A stretch of 64,000 bases of DNA from Janthinobacterium lividum (GCF_011601275.1 NZ_JAAOLY010000014.1:1-64000), one strand, 5' to 3'. Shown: positions 34,456-43,486, counted from the stretch's first letter. The notes: generated by a model from the sequence alone, not told the origin. Translations and numbers: made by a program.

Positions 34456-36852
34456 ATGCGTCTGGTTCTTCCCCTGCTGCCGCTCCTGCTATCTCTGCTG
34501 CCCGCCGCGCATGCGGCCCCCTCATCCACCGCCGCCACCACCGCGCCCACGCCGATCACCTTGGACCAGGCCATGGCCGATCCCGACTGGATCGGCACAC
34601 CCGTCGAGGCGGCGTGGTGGGGCTGGAATGGCCAGCTTTACTACAAGCAAAAGCGCCTAGGCTCGCCCCTGCGCGACACGTTTCAAGTCTCCGGGACGAA
34701 TGCGAAACTCAATAGCGGCAAGAAGGTCGACGATGCGCAACTGGCCAATCTCGATGGCCAGCAGATGGTCGTCAACCGGGCCGGCACGCGCGCCATCCTG
34801 CTGCGCAACGGCGACCTGTTCGAGCGCGATCTGAAAAACGGCGCCTTGATCCAGATCACGCGCGGTGTCACGGCCATCAGCGACCCGCAATATTCCAGCG
34901 ACGGCGGCGCCGTGCAATACCGCAGCGGCACCGACTGGTTCAGCTGGAACCGCGCGGAGCGCCTGAGCGCCCCCGTGGCCCTGCTGCGCGTGGCCAAGGA
35001 CCCGGACGCCAAGCCGGAAGCGGACGCCCTGCGCGAATTGCAACTGCGCCTGATCGTCAACCTGGCGCGCCAGAAGGAAGACCGCGACGCAAACCGCGAA
35101 CGCCGCCACGAAGAGCGCCGCCTGGACGCCACGCGCGCGCCGGAACCGATCTACCTGGGCGAGAAAGTGACGATTTCCGGCAGCGCCCTGTCGCCGGACG
35201 GCCGCTGGCTGCTGTTCGTCACGCAAGACAAGGCCGCCGAAAAGGGCAAGCTGGGCAAACTGGCCCGCTACGTGACGGAAACGGGTTACCCGGAAGCGGA
35301 CGACGAGCGCACGCGCGTGGGCCGCAATATGCCGATTGCGCAAAGCCTGAAACTGGCGGACCTGCGCACGGGCCAGGTGCGCGAGATTGCCTTCGACAGC
35401 CTGCCGGGCATCGCCGTCGATCCGCTGGCAGCCTTGCGCGCCGAGCAGAAGCTGCCGCCGTTGAAAGGCAACCGCGCCGTGCGCATCGACGCCCAGCGCG
35501 ACGGTATCGCCTGGACCGGTGACGGCAGCAAGGTCGCCGTGCGTATCCGCGCCATCGACAACAAGGACGGCTGGCTCGCCAACGTCGACCTGGCCAACGG
35601 CGCCCTCGTGCCCGTGCACCGCATCAGCGACACGGCCTGGGTCAACCGCCGCGCCGAGGAATTCGGTTGGCTGCCCGACAACGCCACCCTGTGGTATCTG
35701 TCCGAGGAAAGCGGCTACGCCCATCTGTACACGAAACAGGGCGCGGCTCCGGCGCGCGCGCTGACCAGCGGCCAGTGGGAAGCGAGCGCCGTCGAATGGA
35801 GCCGCGACGGCAAGAATGCCTATTTCATGTGCAACCGGCAGGCGCCAGGCACATATGAAGTGTGCGCCAGCACGGCCAGGGACGGCGGCGCGCGCGAAGT
35901 GACGAATTTGAAAGGCGTGGAAAACTTCGGCCTGTCGCCCGATAACGGCAAGCTGCTGCTGCGCTATTCGACCAGCTATATGCCGGCCCAACTGGCGACG
36001 ATTCCCGTTGCGGGCGGCAAGGCCAATATCCTCACGGATACGCGCAGCGACGCCTTCAAGGCGCGCAACTGGGTCATGCCGAAACTGGTGCAAGTACCGT
36101 CCACGCATGGCGCGGCGCCGATCTGGGCCAAGCTGTACCGACCTAAGCAGCTGGAAGCGGGCAAGCGCTACCCGATCGTCATGTTCGCGCACGGCGCCGG
36201 CTACCTGCAGAATGTGACCGAGCGCTATCCCGTCTACTTCCGCGAACAGATGTTCCACAACCTGCTGGTCGAGCAAGGTTATATCGTGCTCGACGTCGAC
36301 TACCGCGCCTCGCTCGGTTACGGCAGCGCCTGGCGCACGGCCATCTACCGCCAGATGGGCCACCCGGAACTGGAAGATTTCATCGACGGCGCCAACTGGC
36401 TGGCGCAGCAGCATCAGGGCGACATCCAAAACGTGGGCATCTATGGCGGCAGCTATGGCGGCTTCATGAGCCTGATGGCCCTGATGCGCGCACCGGACAT
36501 CTTCAAGTCGGGCGCCGCCCTGCGCCCCGTGACGGACTGGACCACCTACAACCACGAGTACACGGCCAACATCCTGAACACGCCGGACATCGATCCGCAA
36601 GCGTACAAGATTTCGTCGCCGATCGAATACGCGGACAAGCTGACGGGCAACCTCCTGATCGCCCACGGCATGATCGACGATAACGTGTTTTATCAGGATT
36701 CCGTGCGCCTGTCGCAGCGTCTGATCGAGCTGAAAAAGGATAACTGGGAAATGGCCAGCTACCCGATGGAGCGCCACGGCTTCGTGCAGCCGGAAGCGTG
36801 GTATGACGAGTACCGCAGGATTTATCAGTTGTTCCAGCGGACGTTGAAGTAA
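34456..36852 (+). CDS. S9 family prolyl oligopeptidase/DPP-IV-like peptidase
   Basis: A 798-residue exported serine peptidase. The signal peptide (1-20) ends AHA. A beta-propeller region covers about 60-560 (repeated SPDGRWLLF, SRDGKNAYF and SPDNGKLLL blades). The C-terminal alpha/beta hydrolase has Ser in GIYGGSYGGFMSLMAL, Asp in HGMIDDNVFYQDS and His in MERHGFVQPEAW. It probably removes Xaa-Pro or Xaa-Ala dipeptides in the periplasm. A REP-like element starts 18 bp after its stop. Confidence 0.92.
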   Translation: MRLVLPLLPLLLSLLPAAHAAPSSTAATTAPTPITLDQAMADPDWIGTPVEAAWWGWNGQLYYKQKRLGSPLRDTFQVSGTNAKLNSGKKVDDAQLANLDGQQMVVNRAGTRAILLRNGDLFERDLKNGALIQITRGVTAISDPQYSSDGGAVQYRSGTDWFSWNRAERLSAPVALLRVAKDPDAKPEADALRELQLRLIVNLARQKEDRDANRERRHEERRLDATRAPEPIYLGEKVTISGSALSPDGRWLLFVTQDKAAEKGKLGKLARYVTETGYPEADDERTRVGRNMPIAQSLKLADLRTGQVREIAFDSLPGIAVDPLAALRAEQKLPPLKGNRAVRIDAQRDGIAWTGDGSKVAVRIRAIDNKDGWLANVDLANGALVPVHRISDTAWVNRRAEEFGWLPDNATLWYLSEESGYAHLYTKQGAAPARALTSGQWEASAVEWSRDGKNAYFMCNRQAPGTYEVCASTARDGGAREVTNLKGVENFGLSPDNGKLLLRYSTSYMPAQLATIPVAGGKANILTDTRSDAFKARNWVMPKLVQVPSTHGAAPIWAKLYRPKQLEAGKRYPIVMFAHGAGYLQNVTERYPVYFREQMFHNLLVEQGYIVLDVDYRASLGYGSAWRTAIYRQMGHPELEDFIDGANWLAQQHQGDIQNVGIYGGSYGGFMSLMALMRAPDIFKSGAALRPVTDWTTYNHEYTANILNTPDIDPQAYKISSPIEYADKLTGNLLIAHGMIDDNVFYQDSVRLSQRLIELKKDNWEMASYPMERHGFVQPEAWYDEYRRIYQLFQRTLK

Positions 36853-36870
36853 GCGATATCTGCAAAAAAT

Positions 36871-36951
36871 GTCGGATTACGCGGCTACGCCGCTAATCCG
36901 ACCTACGCCGGAGAGAGTAGGTCGGATTAGCCCGCAAGGGCGTAATCCGAC
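36871..36951. repeat. REP-like inverted pair
   Basis: Two head-to-head copies of a palindromic unit, GTCGGATTACGC...GCTAATCCGACCTACG (36871-36907) and its reverse complement (36917-36951), separated by a short linker. A third copy lies at 49161-49196. All sit in short convergent intergenic spaces. This looks like a bacterial REP/BIME element mobilised by a RAYT transposase, which is not in the window. Confidence 0.8.
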
Positions 36952-36962
36952 ACCACACTCAC

Positions 36963-37958
36963 TCAGTCAAACGGCACCGGCCGCGGCGTCGTGTCCGACG
37001 ATGGCGGCAGGATTGGCAGCACGATGTGCGGCTGCTTGCCCGTCAGGGTCCTCAGGAAGGCCACCAGTTTCGCGTTTTCGCCGGGCGTAAACGTGCGGCC
37101 CAGCTGCAAGCGGCCCATCACGTCGACGGCTTGCGTCAGGGTCGCCGCCTCGCCATCGTGGAAGTACGGATACGTCAGCTCCACGTTGCGCAAGGTCGGC
37201 ACCTTGAAGTTGAAACGGTCCGCATCCTTGCCCGTCACGGCCGAGCGCCCTTCTGCCGTCATCGCCGTTTTATATGGTTCCACCACGCCCATCTTCTGGA
37301 AAGTGTTGCCGCCCACGGCGGGACCGTTATGGCAGGCGATGCAGCCGCTCGACTTGAACAGCTGGTAGCCGGCCAGCTCGTCTTTCGTCAGCGCGCTTTT
37401 CTTGCCCGACAGCCATTGATCGAAGCGCGAACCGGGCGTCACCAGCACTTCCTCGAAGGCGGCGATGGCGCGCGTAACTTGCTCGATGGTCAGCTTGTCC
37501 TGGCCAAACACTTGCCTGAACTCCGCGCGGTAGGCGGGAATCGAGGCCAGCACGTCGATGGCCAGCTCGTGCGTAAAAGCCATCTCGCCGGGATTGGCGA
37601 TGGGGCCGCCCGCCTGCTCCTGCAAATCCTTGGCGCGGCCATCCCAGAATTGCGCCACGTTCATGCCGGCATTGAGCACGGTGGGCGAATTGATGGGCCC
37701 GCGCTGCCAGTTGTGGCCGATCGATGTCTTGATATTGTCCGTGCCGCCCATGCTCAGGTTATGGCAGCTGTTGCAGGAAATAAAGCCCGAACGCGACAGG
37801 CGCGGGTCGAAAAACAGTTTTTTGCCCAGCTCGACCATCGCTGGATTGGCCACCTTGGCGGCGGTAATCGGCTGGATCGGCTCCTTGCTGGCGGCGTGCA
37901 GTGCGCCGCTGAAAGCGAGGCTGGCAATAAAGAGAAAGGGGGACATGGTGCGGCGCAT
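36963..37958 (-). CDS. Di-haem cytochrome c peroxidase
   Basis: A 331-residue periplasmic peroxidase reducing H2O2 with electrons from cytochrome c. The signal peptide (1-22) ends LHAA. Two haem sites are present: CNSCH in the N-terminal domain and CIACH in the C-terminal one. Family motifs include LGKKLFFDPRLSRSG, NSPTVLNAG, FWDGRAKDLQEQA and VPTLRNVELTYPYFHDG. AGGAG seven nt before ATG 37958 fixes the start. An FNR/Anr-like box lies about 100 bp upstream, in line with low-oxygen induction known for bacterial ccp genes. Confidence 0.94.
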   Translation of the reverse strand: MRRTMSPFLFIASLAFSGALHAASKEPIQPITAAKVANPAMVELGKKLFFDPRLSRSGFISCNSCHNLSMGGTDNIKTSIGHNWQRGPINSPTVLNAGMNVAQFWDGRAKDLQEQAGGPIANPGEMAFTHELAIDVLASIPAYRAEFRQVFGQDKLTIEQVTRAIAAFEEVLVTPGSRFDQWLSGKKSALTKDELAGYQLFKSSGCIACHNGPAVGGNTFQKMGVVEPYKTAMTAEGRSAVTGKDADRFNFKVPTLRNVELTYPYFHDGEAATLTQAVDVMGRLQLGRTFTPGENAKLVAFLRTLTGKQPHIVLPILPPSSDTTPRPVPFD

Positions 37959-38056
37959 AGTCTAACTCCTGGAAACATTCCCGAATCGGCGGCGCGCACC
38001 GGCGCGGGAATGCAGCGCGCCGGCCCGGTCGCCACCCGTACATCGCTGATTTGATG

Positions 38057-38070
38057 TTGATTTATATTAA
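38057..38070. promoter_or_regulatory. FNR/Anr-like box upstream of cytochrome c peroxidase
   Basis: TTGATTTATATTAA: TTGAT-N4-ATTAA, one mismatch to the TTGAT-N4-ATCAA consensus. It is centred 105 bp upstream of the ccp start codon on the minus strand. A divergent lipoprotein gene starts 97 bp to the other side. No convincing -10 box is seen at the expected distance. Confidence 0.5.
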
Positions 38071-38166
38071 CTTTGACGGGTTGACAATGGAAATGACCGG
38101 GGTCAAGGATCGAGCAGCATACGAATCGCGCTTGCCATTTACGCAAGCGTGGCACATGATGAAGGC

Positions 38167-38607
38167 ATGAAAACGCCTACCTACCCCACCCTGTTGCCAC
38201 TGCTGCGCACCGCCTGCGCCAGCGTCCTGCTGCTGGCCGCCAGCGCCTGCGGCAGCGCCCCCACGCAAGATGATGCGCCGCCCGCCCCCGGCAATGCCGG
38301 CTTGCTGGCGCAAATCCAGGCGGAAGTGGGCGTAGCCGCCTGCGATTCCACCCAGCAATGCCAGACCATCGCCATCGGCGCCAAGGCTTGCGGAGGACCC
38401 GAGCGCTACCTGGCCTGGTCCAGCAAGGGCAATGACGGCAAGAAACTCAAGGCACTGGCCCAGGCGCAAGCCGAGGCCAGCCGCAAGCAGCAGCAAGCGG
38501 ACGGCATGATGTCGACCTGCTCCATCGTCACGGACCCGGGCGCCACCTGCGAAGCGGGACGCTGCGTGCTGCAAAAGAGCGCCATGGGCGGCAGCGCCGC
38601 CATGTAA
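38167..38607 (+). CDS. Hypothetical lipoprotein
   Basis: A 146-residue protein. Basic start, hydrophobic stretch and lipobox AASAC (Cys near 28) predict a lipoprotein. The mature part has six Cys in pairs (ACDSTQQC, ACGG, STCSIV, TCEAGRC) that could form disulfides. I do not recognise a domain. GAAGGC precedes ATG 38167; an in-frame ATG-less extension upstream has no support. Convergent with the next gene, 20 bp apart. Confidence 0.7.
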   Translation: MKTPTYPTLLPLLRTACASVLLLAASACGSAPTQDDAPPAPGNAGLLAQIQAEVGVAACDSTQQCQTIAIGAKACGGPERYLAWSSKGNDGKKLKALAQAQAEASRKQQQADGMMSTCSIVTDPGATCEAGRCVLQKSAMGGSAAM

Positions 38608-38627
38608 TGGAATGATTCAGCAACACG

Positions 38628-39398
38628 TCAGGACTGCAATTGCAGGGTCTTGACGATCTTGCTTTCCACCTTCTCGCCCGCGCCCGAGGTGGCATTCTTG
38701 CTTTCCTTGCGCAACAGCAACAAATGGTCGCCGCTGACGCCATACTGGCGCGTCTCGTCCGTCTTTTGCGTAAAGCTGACGACGACAAAGGCGCGCCCGC
38801 TGACGTCGAAGTGAAAACGGCTGGCCAGCGGCGTGCCATCCGCGGCGATCCACACCTCGATGCCGCCTTCGAACTTCTTCACATATTTGCGGTCTTTCTC
38901 AGGCACCTTGTCGAGCGACAAGGTAAAGCTGAGCAGGCGCGCCGGCTTGCCCTTGTAGCTATCCACTTTTTCACTGCTGAACACGGCTTCCTCGATCTCG
39001 CGCGACAAAGAGTCCGCCGCCGACACCATGGAGCGCAGCTCCGTCGCCTTCATTTCCCCCAGCGCAAAGCCGATCGGCGCCTTGACCTTCGGATCTTTCA
39101 CCTTGGCGCGCTGCTCGGCCTCCACTTTCGCCAGCAGGTCCTTGCCGTAGAGCACTTGCAAGCCCGCCGGCCCGCTGTCGACGGTGACCGTGGCCTGGCC
39201 GCTATCTTCTTCCGCCTCCTTGCCCTCGCCTTCCCGGCGCCAGCTTTTCGATTCCACCTGCGCCTTGATCGGCGTCTGCCCTTGCAGCCGCGCCAGCGCC
39301 GCATTCAGATCGGCCAACCCATCGGCCCGCGCCACACCGCACACCACGCTGAACAAGCCGCCCAGCACCAGCCATTGCACGCCATTACGTCGCTGCAT
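38628..39398 (-). CDS. Hypothetical periplasmic protein (possibly LolA-like fold)
   Basis: A 256-residue exported protein with signal peptide ending ARA (about residue 25). The mature region is rich in charged residues and alternating beta pattern (VTVDSGPAGLQVLY, GGIEVWIAADGTPLASRFHFDVSGRAFVVVSF), loosely like LolA/LolB or outer-membrane lipoprotein-sorting families; this is a guess. AAGGG lies seven nt before ATG 39398; GTG 39404 is two codons earlier. Single gene. Confidence 0.65.
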   Translation of the reverse strand: MQRRNGVQWLVLGGLFSVVCGVARADGLADLNAALARLQGQTPIKAQVESKSWRREGEGKEAEEDSGQATVTVDSGPAGLQVLYGKDLLAKVEAEQRAKVKDPKVKAPIGFALGEMKATELRSMVSAADSLSREIEEAVFSSEKVDSYKGKPARLLSFTLSLDKVPEKDRKYVKKFEGGIEVWIAADGTPLASRFHFDVSGRAFVVVSFTQKTDETRQYGVSGDHLLLLRKESKNATSGAGEKVESKIVKTLQLQS

Positions 39399-39517
39399 CG
39401 CCACATCCCTTCAGTTCATACAAGGATGCCAAAACACCATGTTTTGGCCATCTGTTGCATTTGAACACAGCTAGCTCTGGTCAGGTAGAAAGTCTTTCTG
39501 CTATAATTCGCCGCCTT

Positions 39518-39593
39518 GGCCTGGTAGCTCAGTCGGTAGAGCAGAGGATTGAAAATCCTTGTGTCGGTGGTTCGATTCCGCCCCGGGCCACCA
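39518..39593 (+). tRNA. tRNA-Phe (anticodon GAA), copy 2
   Basis: Same sequence as the copy at 26655-26730. The upstream TATAAT (39502-39507) is conserved; the -35 region is weak. Its own terminator follows at 39614. Confidence 0.98.
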
Positions 39594-39613
39594 AGAATTC
39601 AGCGTCACATAGC

Positions 39614-39642
39614 AAAAAGCCAACCTTCGGGTTGGCTTTTTT
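39614..39642 (+). terminator. Terminator after tRNA-Phe copy 2
   Basis: AAAAAGCCAACC, loop TTCG, GGTTGGCTTTTTT: a 7 bp GC-rich stem extended by A-T pairs, with a UUCG tetraloop and six T. A textbook intrinsic terminator, usable in both directions. Confidence 0.92.
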
Positions 39643-39650
39643 GTTTTCCT

Positions 39651-39833
39651 TTGCACAAAACCTCCCCCATTCCCGGCCCTGCAGGCGCGCCTGGTCCTGC
39701 CGGCGCGACCGGTGCCACCGGCGCCACGGGCCAGACCGGCGACAGCGGCATGCAAGGCAACGATGGCGCCAAAGACGACACTGGCGCCAAAGGCAAACAG
39801 GGCGACACGGTGATTGTCGGCCCGCAACGTTAA
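39651..39833 (+). pseudogene. Remnant of a collagen-like protein gene
   Basis: An open frame ending TAA 39833 encodes about 15 Gly-X-Y triplets (GPA GAP GPA GAT GAT GAT GQT GDS GMQ GND GAK, one broken triplet DDT, then GAK GKQ GDT) and a short tail VIVGPQR. No ATG, ribosome-binding site, signal peptide or anchor precedes it; the frame runs back into the tRNA-Phe terminator. It looks like the 3' end of a bacterial collagen-like gene whose start has been lost, perhaps by an event at the tRNA. A TTG at 39651 is the only start-like codon. Confidence 0.55.
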
Positions 39834-39852
39834 TACGCTTCACGCCTGACAC

Positions 39853-39883
39853 CACAACGCCAAGCCATCCGGTTGGCGTTGTG
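39853..39883. terminator. Long hairpin after the collagen-like remnant
   Basis: CACAACGCCAA (39853-39863), nine-base loop, TTGGCGTTGTG (39873-39883): an 11 bp perfect stem with no T tract. Probably the old 3' structure of the collagen-like gene. Confidence 0.5.
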
Positions 39884-39956
39884 CGTATGCGCTGTACCGC
39901 ACAGTAACATTCGCCATCTCGGCCTATCCTGTCGTCATATAACAGGGAGATATCGC

Positions 39957-42404
39957 ATGCTGACGCTCATATTGCTGGTGGCCCTGCTGGGCCTGGTTGT
40001 ACTGTTCGCGCCCGGCCCCGTGCGCCGCGCCCTGGTGACTCCGCACTTGCTGGCCCTGTTCAAGCGCATTTTGCCGACGATGTCCGACACGGAGCGCGAC
40101 GCGCTCGAAGCGGGCACCACGTGGTGGGATGCGGACCTGTTTTCCGGCCGGCCCGACTGGCCAAAACTGCTGGGCTATGGACGCGCCTCGCTCACTGCCG
40201 AGGAACGCCACTTTCTTGAACACGACGTCGAACGCCTGTGCGAGCTGGTCGATGACTGGGAAACGCAGCAGCAACTCGACTTGCCGCCGCAAGCCTGGGA
40301 CTACATGAAGACGCAAGGTTTCCTCGGCATGATCATTCCCAAGCAATACGGCGGCAAGCAATTCTCCGCCTACATGCATTCGCAAGTGGTGATGAAACTG
40401 TCGAGCCGCTGCTCGGCGCTGGCCGTGACCGTGATGGTGCCCAACTCGCTGGGACCGGCCGAACTGCTGCTGCACTACGGCACCGAGGAACAGAAAAACC
40501 ATTACTTGCCGCGCCTGGCCGCCGGCACCGAGATTCCCTGCTTTGCCCTGACCAGCCCGTATGCGGGCTCCGACGCGGCCGCCATTCCCGACCTGGGCGT
40601 CGTGTGCATGGGCATGCATGAAGGAAGATCGACCCTGGGTTTCCGCCTCACGTGGAACAAGCGCTACATCACCCTGGCGCCCGTGGCGACCTTGCTGGGA
40701 CTGGCATTCCAGACCAGCGATCCCGACCACTTGCTCTCCGACAACGACGCGCCCGGCATCACTTGCGCGCTGATCCCCGCCAGCCACGACGGCGTGGTGA
40801 TCGGCCGCCGCCACCATCCCTTGAACGCCGCCTTCCAGAACGGCCCCACGTCAGGCAACGATGTGTTCATCCCCATCGACTGGGTCATCGGCGGCCAGGC
40901 GCAAGTGGGCAAAGGCTGGCGCATGCTGATGGAGTGCCTGGCAGCCGGGCGCGCCATTTCGCTGCCCTCGTCCAGCGTGGGCATGGGCAAGATGGCCGTG
41001 CGCGGCACCGGCGCGTATGCGGCCGTGCGGCGCCAGTTCAACATGCCTATCGGCAAGTTCGAAGGGGTGCAGGAAGCGCTGGCACGCATGGGCGCCAACC
41101 TGTACCTGATGGACGCGGCCCGCACCCTGGCCGCGCACGCCGTCGACCTGGGCGAAAAGCCGGCCGTCATTTCCGCCATCGTCAAATACCACGTCACGGA
41201 ACGGGGCCGCGCGCTCGTCAATGACGGCATGGATATCCTCGGCGGCAAGGGCATCTGCATCGGCCCCAACAATTTCCTCGCCAGCGCCTACCAGCAAATC
41301 CCCATCGCAATTACCGTCGAAGGCGCCAATATCCTCACACGCAGCCTGATCATCTTCGGCCAGGGCGCCATCCGCGCGCATCCGTATGTACTCAGGGAAA
41401 TGGCCGCCGTCAGCGAAGGCGACGGCCGCAAAGCCATACGGGATTTTGATTCCGCCTTCTTTGGCCACGTGGGCTTTGTGCTGGGTAACCTGGTCAGGGG
41501 ATTGTGGTACGGACTGGGCGGCGCGCGCCTTGCGGCAGCGCCCGACGCCGGCGCGCCCGTACTGGCGCCCTACTATCGTGCCCTGACGCGGCTGTCGACA
41601 GCGTTTGCCGTCATGACGGATATGTCGATGTTCGTGCTCGGCGGCGAGCTCAAACGCCGCGAACGGCTGTCCGCCCGTCTGGGCGACGTGCTGGCGCAGT
41701 TATATCTGGCGTCATCCGTGCTGAAGCGCTACGAAGACGATGGCCGGCCCGAGGCCGACCTGCCCTATGTGCACTGGTCGCTGCAGGACGCGCTGGTCAA
41801 GGCCCAGCAAGGCTTGACGGGCGTGCTGGACAATTTCCCTGCGCGCGTGCTGGCCGTGCTGCTGCGCACCTTGCTGTTCCCGTTTGGCTTGCCCCATCGC
41901 CCGCCATCCGACGAACTCGGCAGTGAAGTGGCGCTGGCCCTGCAAACGCCGGGCGCCGACCGCGAGCGCCTGCTGGCCGACGGTTATGTGGCCACCGACA
42001 GCAGCGATCCCGTGGCCTGCGCCGAGCGGGCACTAGTACTGCTACCCGACGTCCTGCACATCGAAAAACGCCTGAAAGACACGCCCGAAGGCGCGGCCCT
42101 GCGACACCTGCCGCAAAGCCTGTCCGCCATGCAGCAGTGGCTGGCCGCAGCCAAGGCGGCGGGCTCGCTCAGCTGCCAGGAGCACAATAGCTTGCTCGAC
42201 TATGCGCGCCTGGTCGACGGCTTGATACAGGTCGACGATTTTGCGCCCGCCGCCAAGCAGGAAACGCCGGCATCCTATCCGCGCGACGATGCCGGCGTGG
42301 TCGACGCCAGCGACAAGCCAAGCACGAGCGGCACCAGCGCCGCGTACACGACAATCACGGACAGCCAGACGGCGCCGGGCCAGTATGCCCTGACGCCAAA
42401 ATAG
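39957..42404 (+). CDS. fadE: Acyl-CoA dehydrogenase FadE
   Basis: An 815-residue first enzyme of beta-oxidation, membrane-associated through hydrophobic residues 2-20. The acyl-CoA dehydrogenase core (about 75-480) shows MIIPKQYGGKQFSAY, ALTSPYAGSDAAAIPD, FEGVQEALARMGANLYLMDAART and GKGICIGPNNFL. A DUF1974 C-terminal region follows (about 490-755). GGGAG precedes ATG 39957. The normal end is near VDDFAP (about residue 764); the last 50 residues are low-complexity and encoded antisense to the end of the MFS gene (130 bp overlap), so the original stop has probably been lost. Confidence 0.92.
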   Translation: MLTLILLVALLGLVVLFAPGPVRRALVTPHLLALFKRILPTMSDTERDALEAGTTWWDADLFSGRPDWPKLLGYGRASLTAEERHFLEHDVERLCELVDDWETQQQLDLPPQAWDYMKTQGFLGMIIPKQYGGKQFSAYMHSQVVMKLSSRCSALAVTVMVPNSLGPAELLLHYGTEEQKNHYLPRLAAGTEIPCFALTSPYAGSDAAAIPDLGVVCMGMHEGRSTLGFRLTWNKRYITLAPVATLLGLAFQTSDPDHLLSDNDAPGITCALIPASHDGVVIGRRHHPLNAAFQNGPTSGNDVFIPIDWVIGGQAQVGKGWRMLMECLAAGRAISLPSSSVGMGKMAVRGTGAYAAVRRQFNMPIGKFEGVQEALARMGANLYLMDAARTLAAHAVDLGEKPAVISAIVKYHVTERGRALVNDGMDILGGKGICIGPNNFLASAYQQIPIAITVEGANILTRSLIIFGQGAIRAHPYVLREMAAVSEGDGRKAIRDFDSAFFGHVGFVLGNLVRGLWYGLGGARLAAAPDAGAPVLAPYYRALTRLSTAFAVMTDMSMFVLGGELKRRERLSARLGDVLAQLYLASSVLKRYEDDGRPEADLPYVHWSLQDALVKAQQGLTGVLDNFPARVLAVLLRTLLFPFGLPHRPPSDELGSEVALALQTPGADRERLLADGYVATDSSDPVACAERALVLLPDVLHIEKRLKDTPEGAALRHLPQSLSAMQQWLAAAKAAGSLSCQEHNSLLDYARLVDGLIQVDDFAPAAKQETPASYPRDDAGVVDASDKPSTSGTSAAYTTITDSQTAPGQYALTPK

Positions 42405-43486
42405 ATGCTGGAAAACACCAGCGGACACAGCACGGATGCCAGGCTCACGGCCGAGGCCAGCACGCCCTGAAACTGGCCTTGCCGGTCCTCGGAAACCTGG
42501 CGCGTGGCCAGCGACTGCAGGGCTGGCGCGCCGATGCCGCCCAGGGCGAACACGGGCATGATGGCGAAGATCATCCAGCTGCGCGTGGCAAAGGCCATGA
42601 CGATCAATGCCACGCAGGCGCAGGCCACGCCTGCCAGGATGGTGGCGCGCTCGCCCAGCAGTTTCACGGCGGGACCGGGCAAGAAGGCTTGCGCCAGCGT
42701 TTGGCACACGCCAAAAGCCCCCAGCGACAGGCCGATCCACAATCCATTCCACGCGAACGCATCGTGCCCCCACAAGGCCCAGCACACGCCATACACTTCG
42801 CCGGCCGCGCTGAAGGTAAAGAAGATGACGGTAATCGGCAGCAAGCTTTTCTCCGAGAAAACCCAGCGCAGCGGGCGCAAGGGGTTCAGTGCCGCCAGGT
42901 CGATTTTTTCGCCTGTCGGCGTACGTGATTCGGGCAAAGTAAAAAACGCCAGCAGCAGGTTGCCAGCATTCAAAACGGCAGCCGCCATGAACGGCAGGCG
43001 CAGGCCGTAGTCGCCAAGCGCGCCGCCCAGCACGGGACCGATGATGAAGCCAGCGCCGAACATGGCGTTGAGCAAGCCGAAGCGGCGCGCCCGTGTCGCC
43101 TCGGGAGAAATGTCCGTGATGTAGGCAGTGGCCACGGACACGTTGGCACTCGTCAACCCCGCGATGGCGCGCCCCAGCAGCAGCATCCACAGGCTCGGCG
43201 CAAAGGCGAGGAACAGGTAATTGACGGCCGCGCCCGCCAAGGAAAGCAGCAGCACGGGACGCCGGCCCAGGCGGTCGCTCAGCGCTCCCAGCACGGGCGC
43301 AAAGATGAATTGCATCAGCGCATACAGGGCCGTCATGATGCCGATATACGGCGCCACGTTATCGGCATGCGTGACATCGCGCAGCAGCGCGGGCAGGATA
43401 GGGAAGATCAGGCCGATACCGACGGCGTCGAGCACGACGGTAGCGAAAATGACAGGCAGCGCCGCCACAGGAATGGTTTCTTTCAT
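42275..43486 (-). CDS. MFS drug exporter, TetA-like
   Basis: A 403-residue, 12-helix inner-membrane antiporter. Motif A: GALSDRLGRRPVLLLS. The N-terminal VVLDAVGIGLIFPILPALL and motif C-like GAGFIIGPVLGGALGD are typical of TetA(A/B) and related 12-TMS drug pumps. It is divergent from a TetR regulator 106 bp away, with operator copies between, so it is probably an inducible pump. The substrate may or may not be tetracycline. Its 3' end overlaps fadE by 130 bp on the other strand. Confidence 0.92.
   Translation of the reverse strand: MKETIPVAALPVIFATVVLDAVGIGLIFPILPALLRDVTHADNVAPYIGIMTALYALMQFIFAPVLGALSDRLGRRPVLLLSLAGAAVNYLFLAFAPSLWMLLLGRAIAGLTSANVSVATAYITDISPEATRARRFGLLNAMFGAGFIIGPVLGGALGDYGLRLPFMAAAVLNAGNLLLAFFTLPESRTPTGEKIDLAALNPLRPLRWVFSEKSLLPITVIFFTFSAAGEVYGVCWALWGHDAFAWNGLWIGLSLGAFGVCQTLAQAFLPGPAVKLLGERATILAGVACACVALIVMAFATRSWMIFAIMPVFALGGIGAPALQSLATRQVSEDRQGQFQGVLASAVSLASVLCPLVFSSIYFGVRAYWPGAVWLSVIVVYAALVPLVLGLSLASTTPASSRG

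Noticed and set aside
34657-36777. Open frame of 706 codons on the minus strand
   Set aside because: Antisense to the S9 peptidase gene; no recognisable protein features.
39549-39650. In-frame ATG inside tRNA-Phe as the start of the collagen-like frame
   Set aside because: It would require translating through the tRNA and its terminator; there is no ribosome-binding site.
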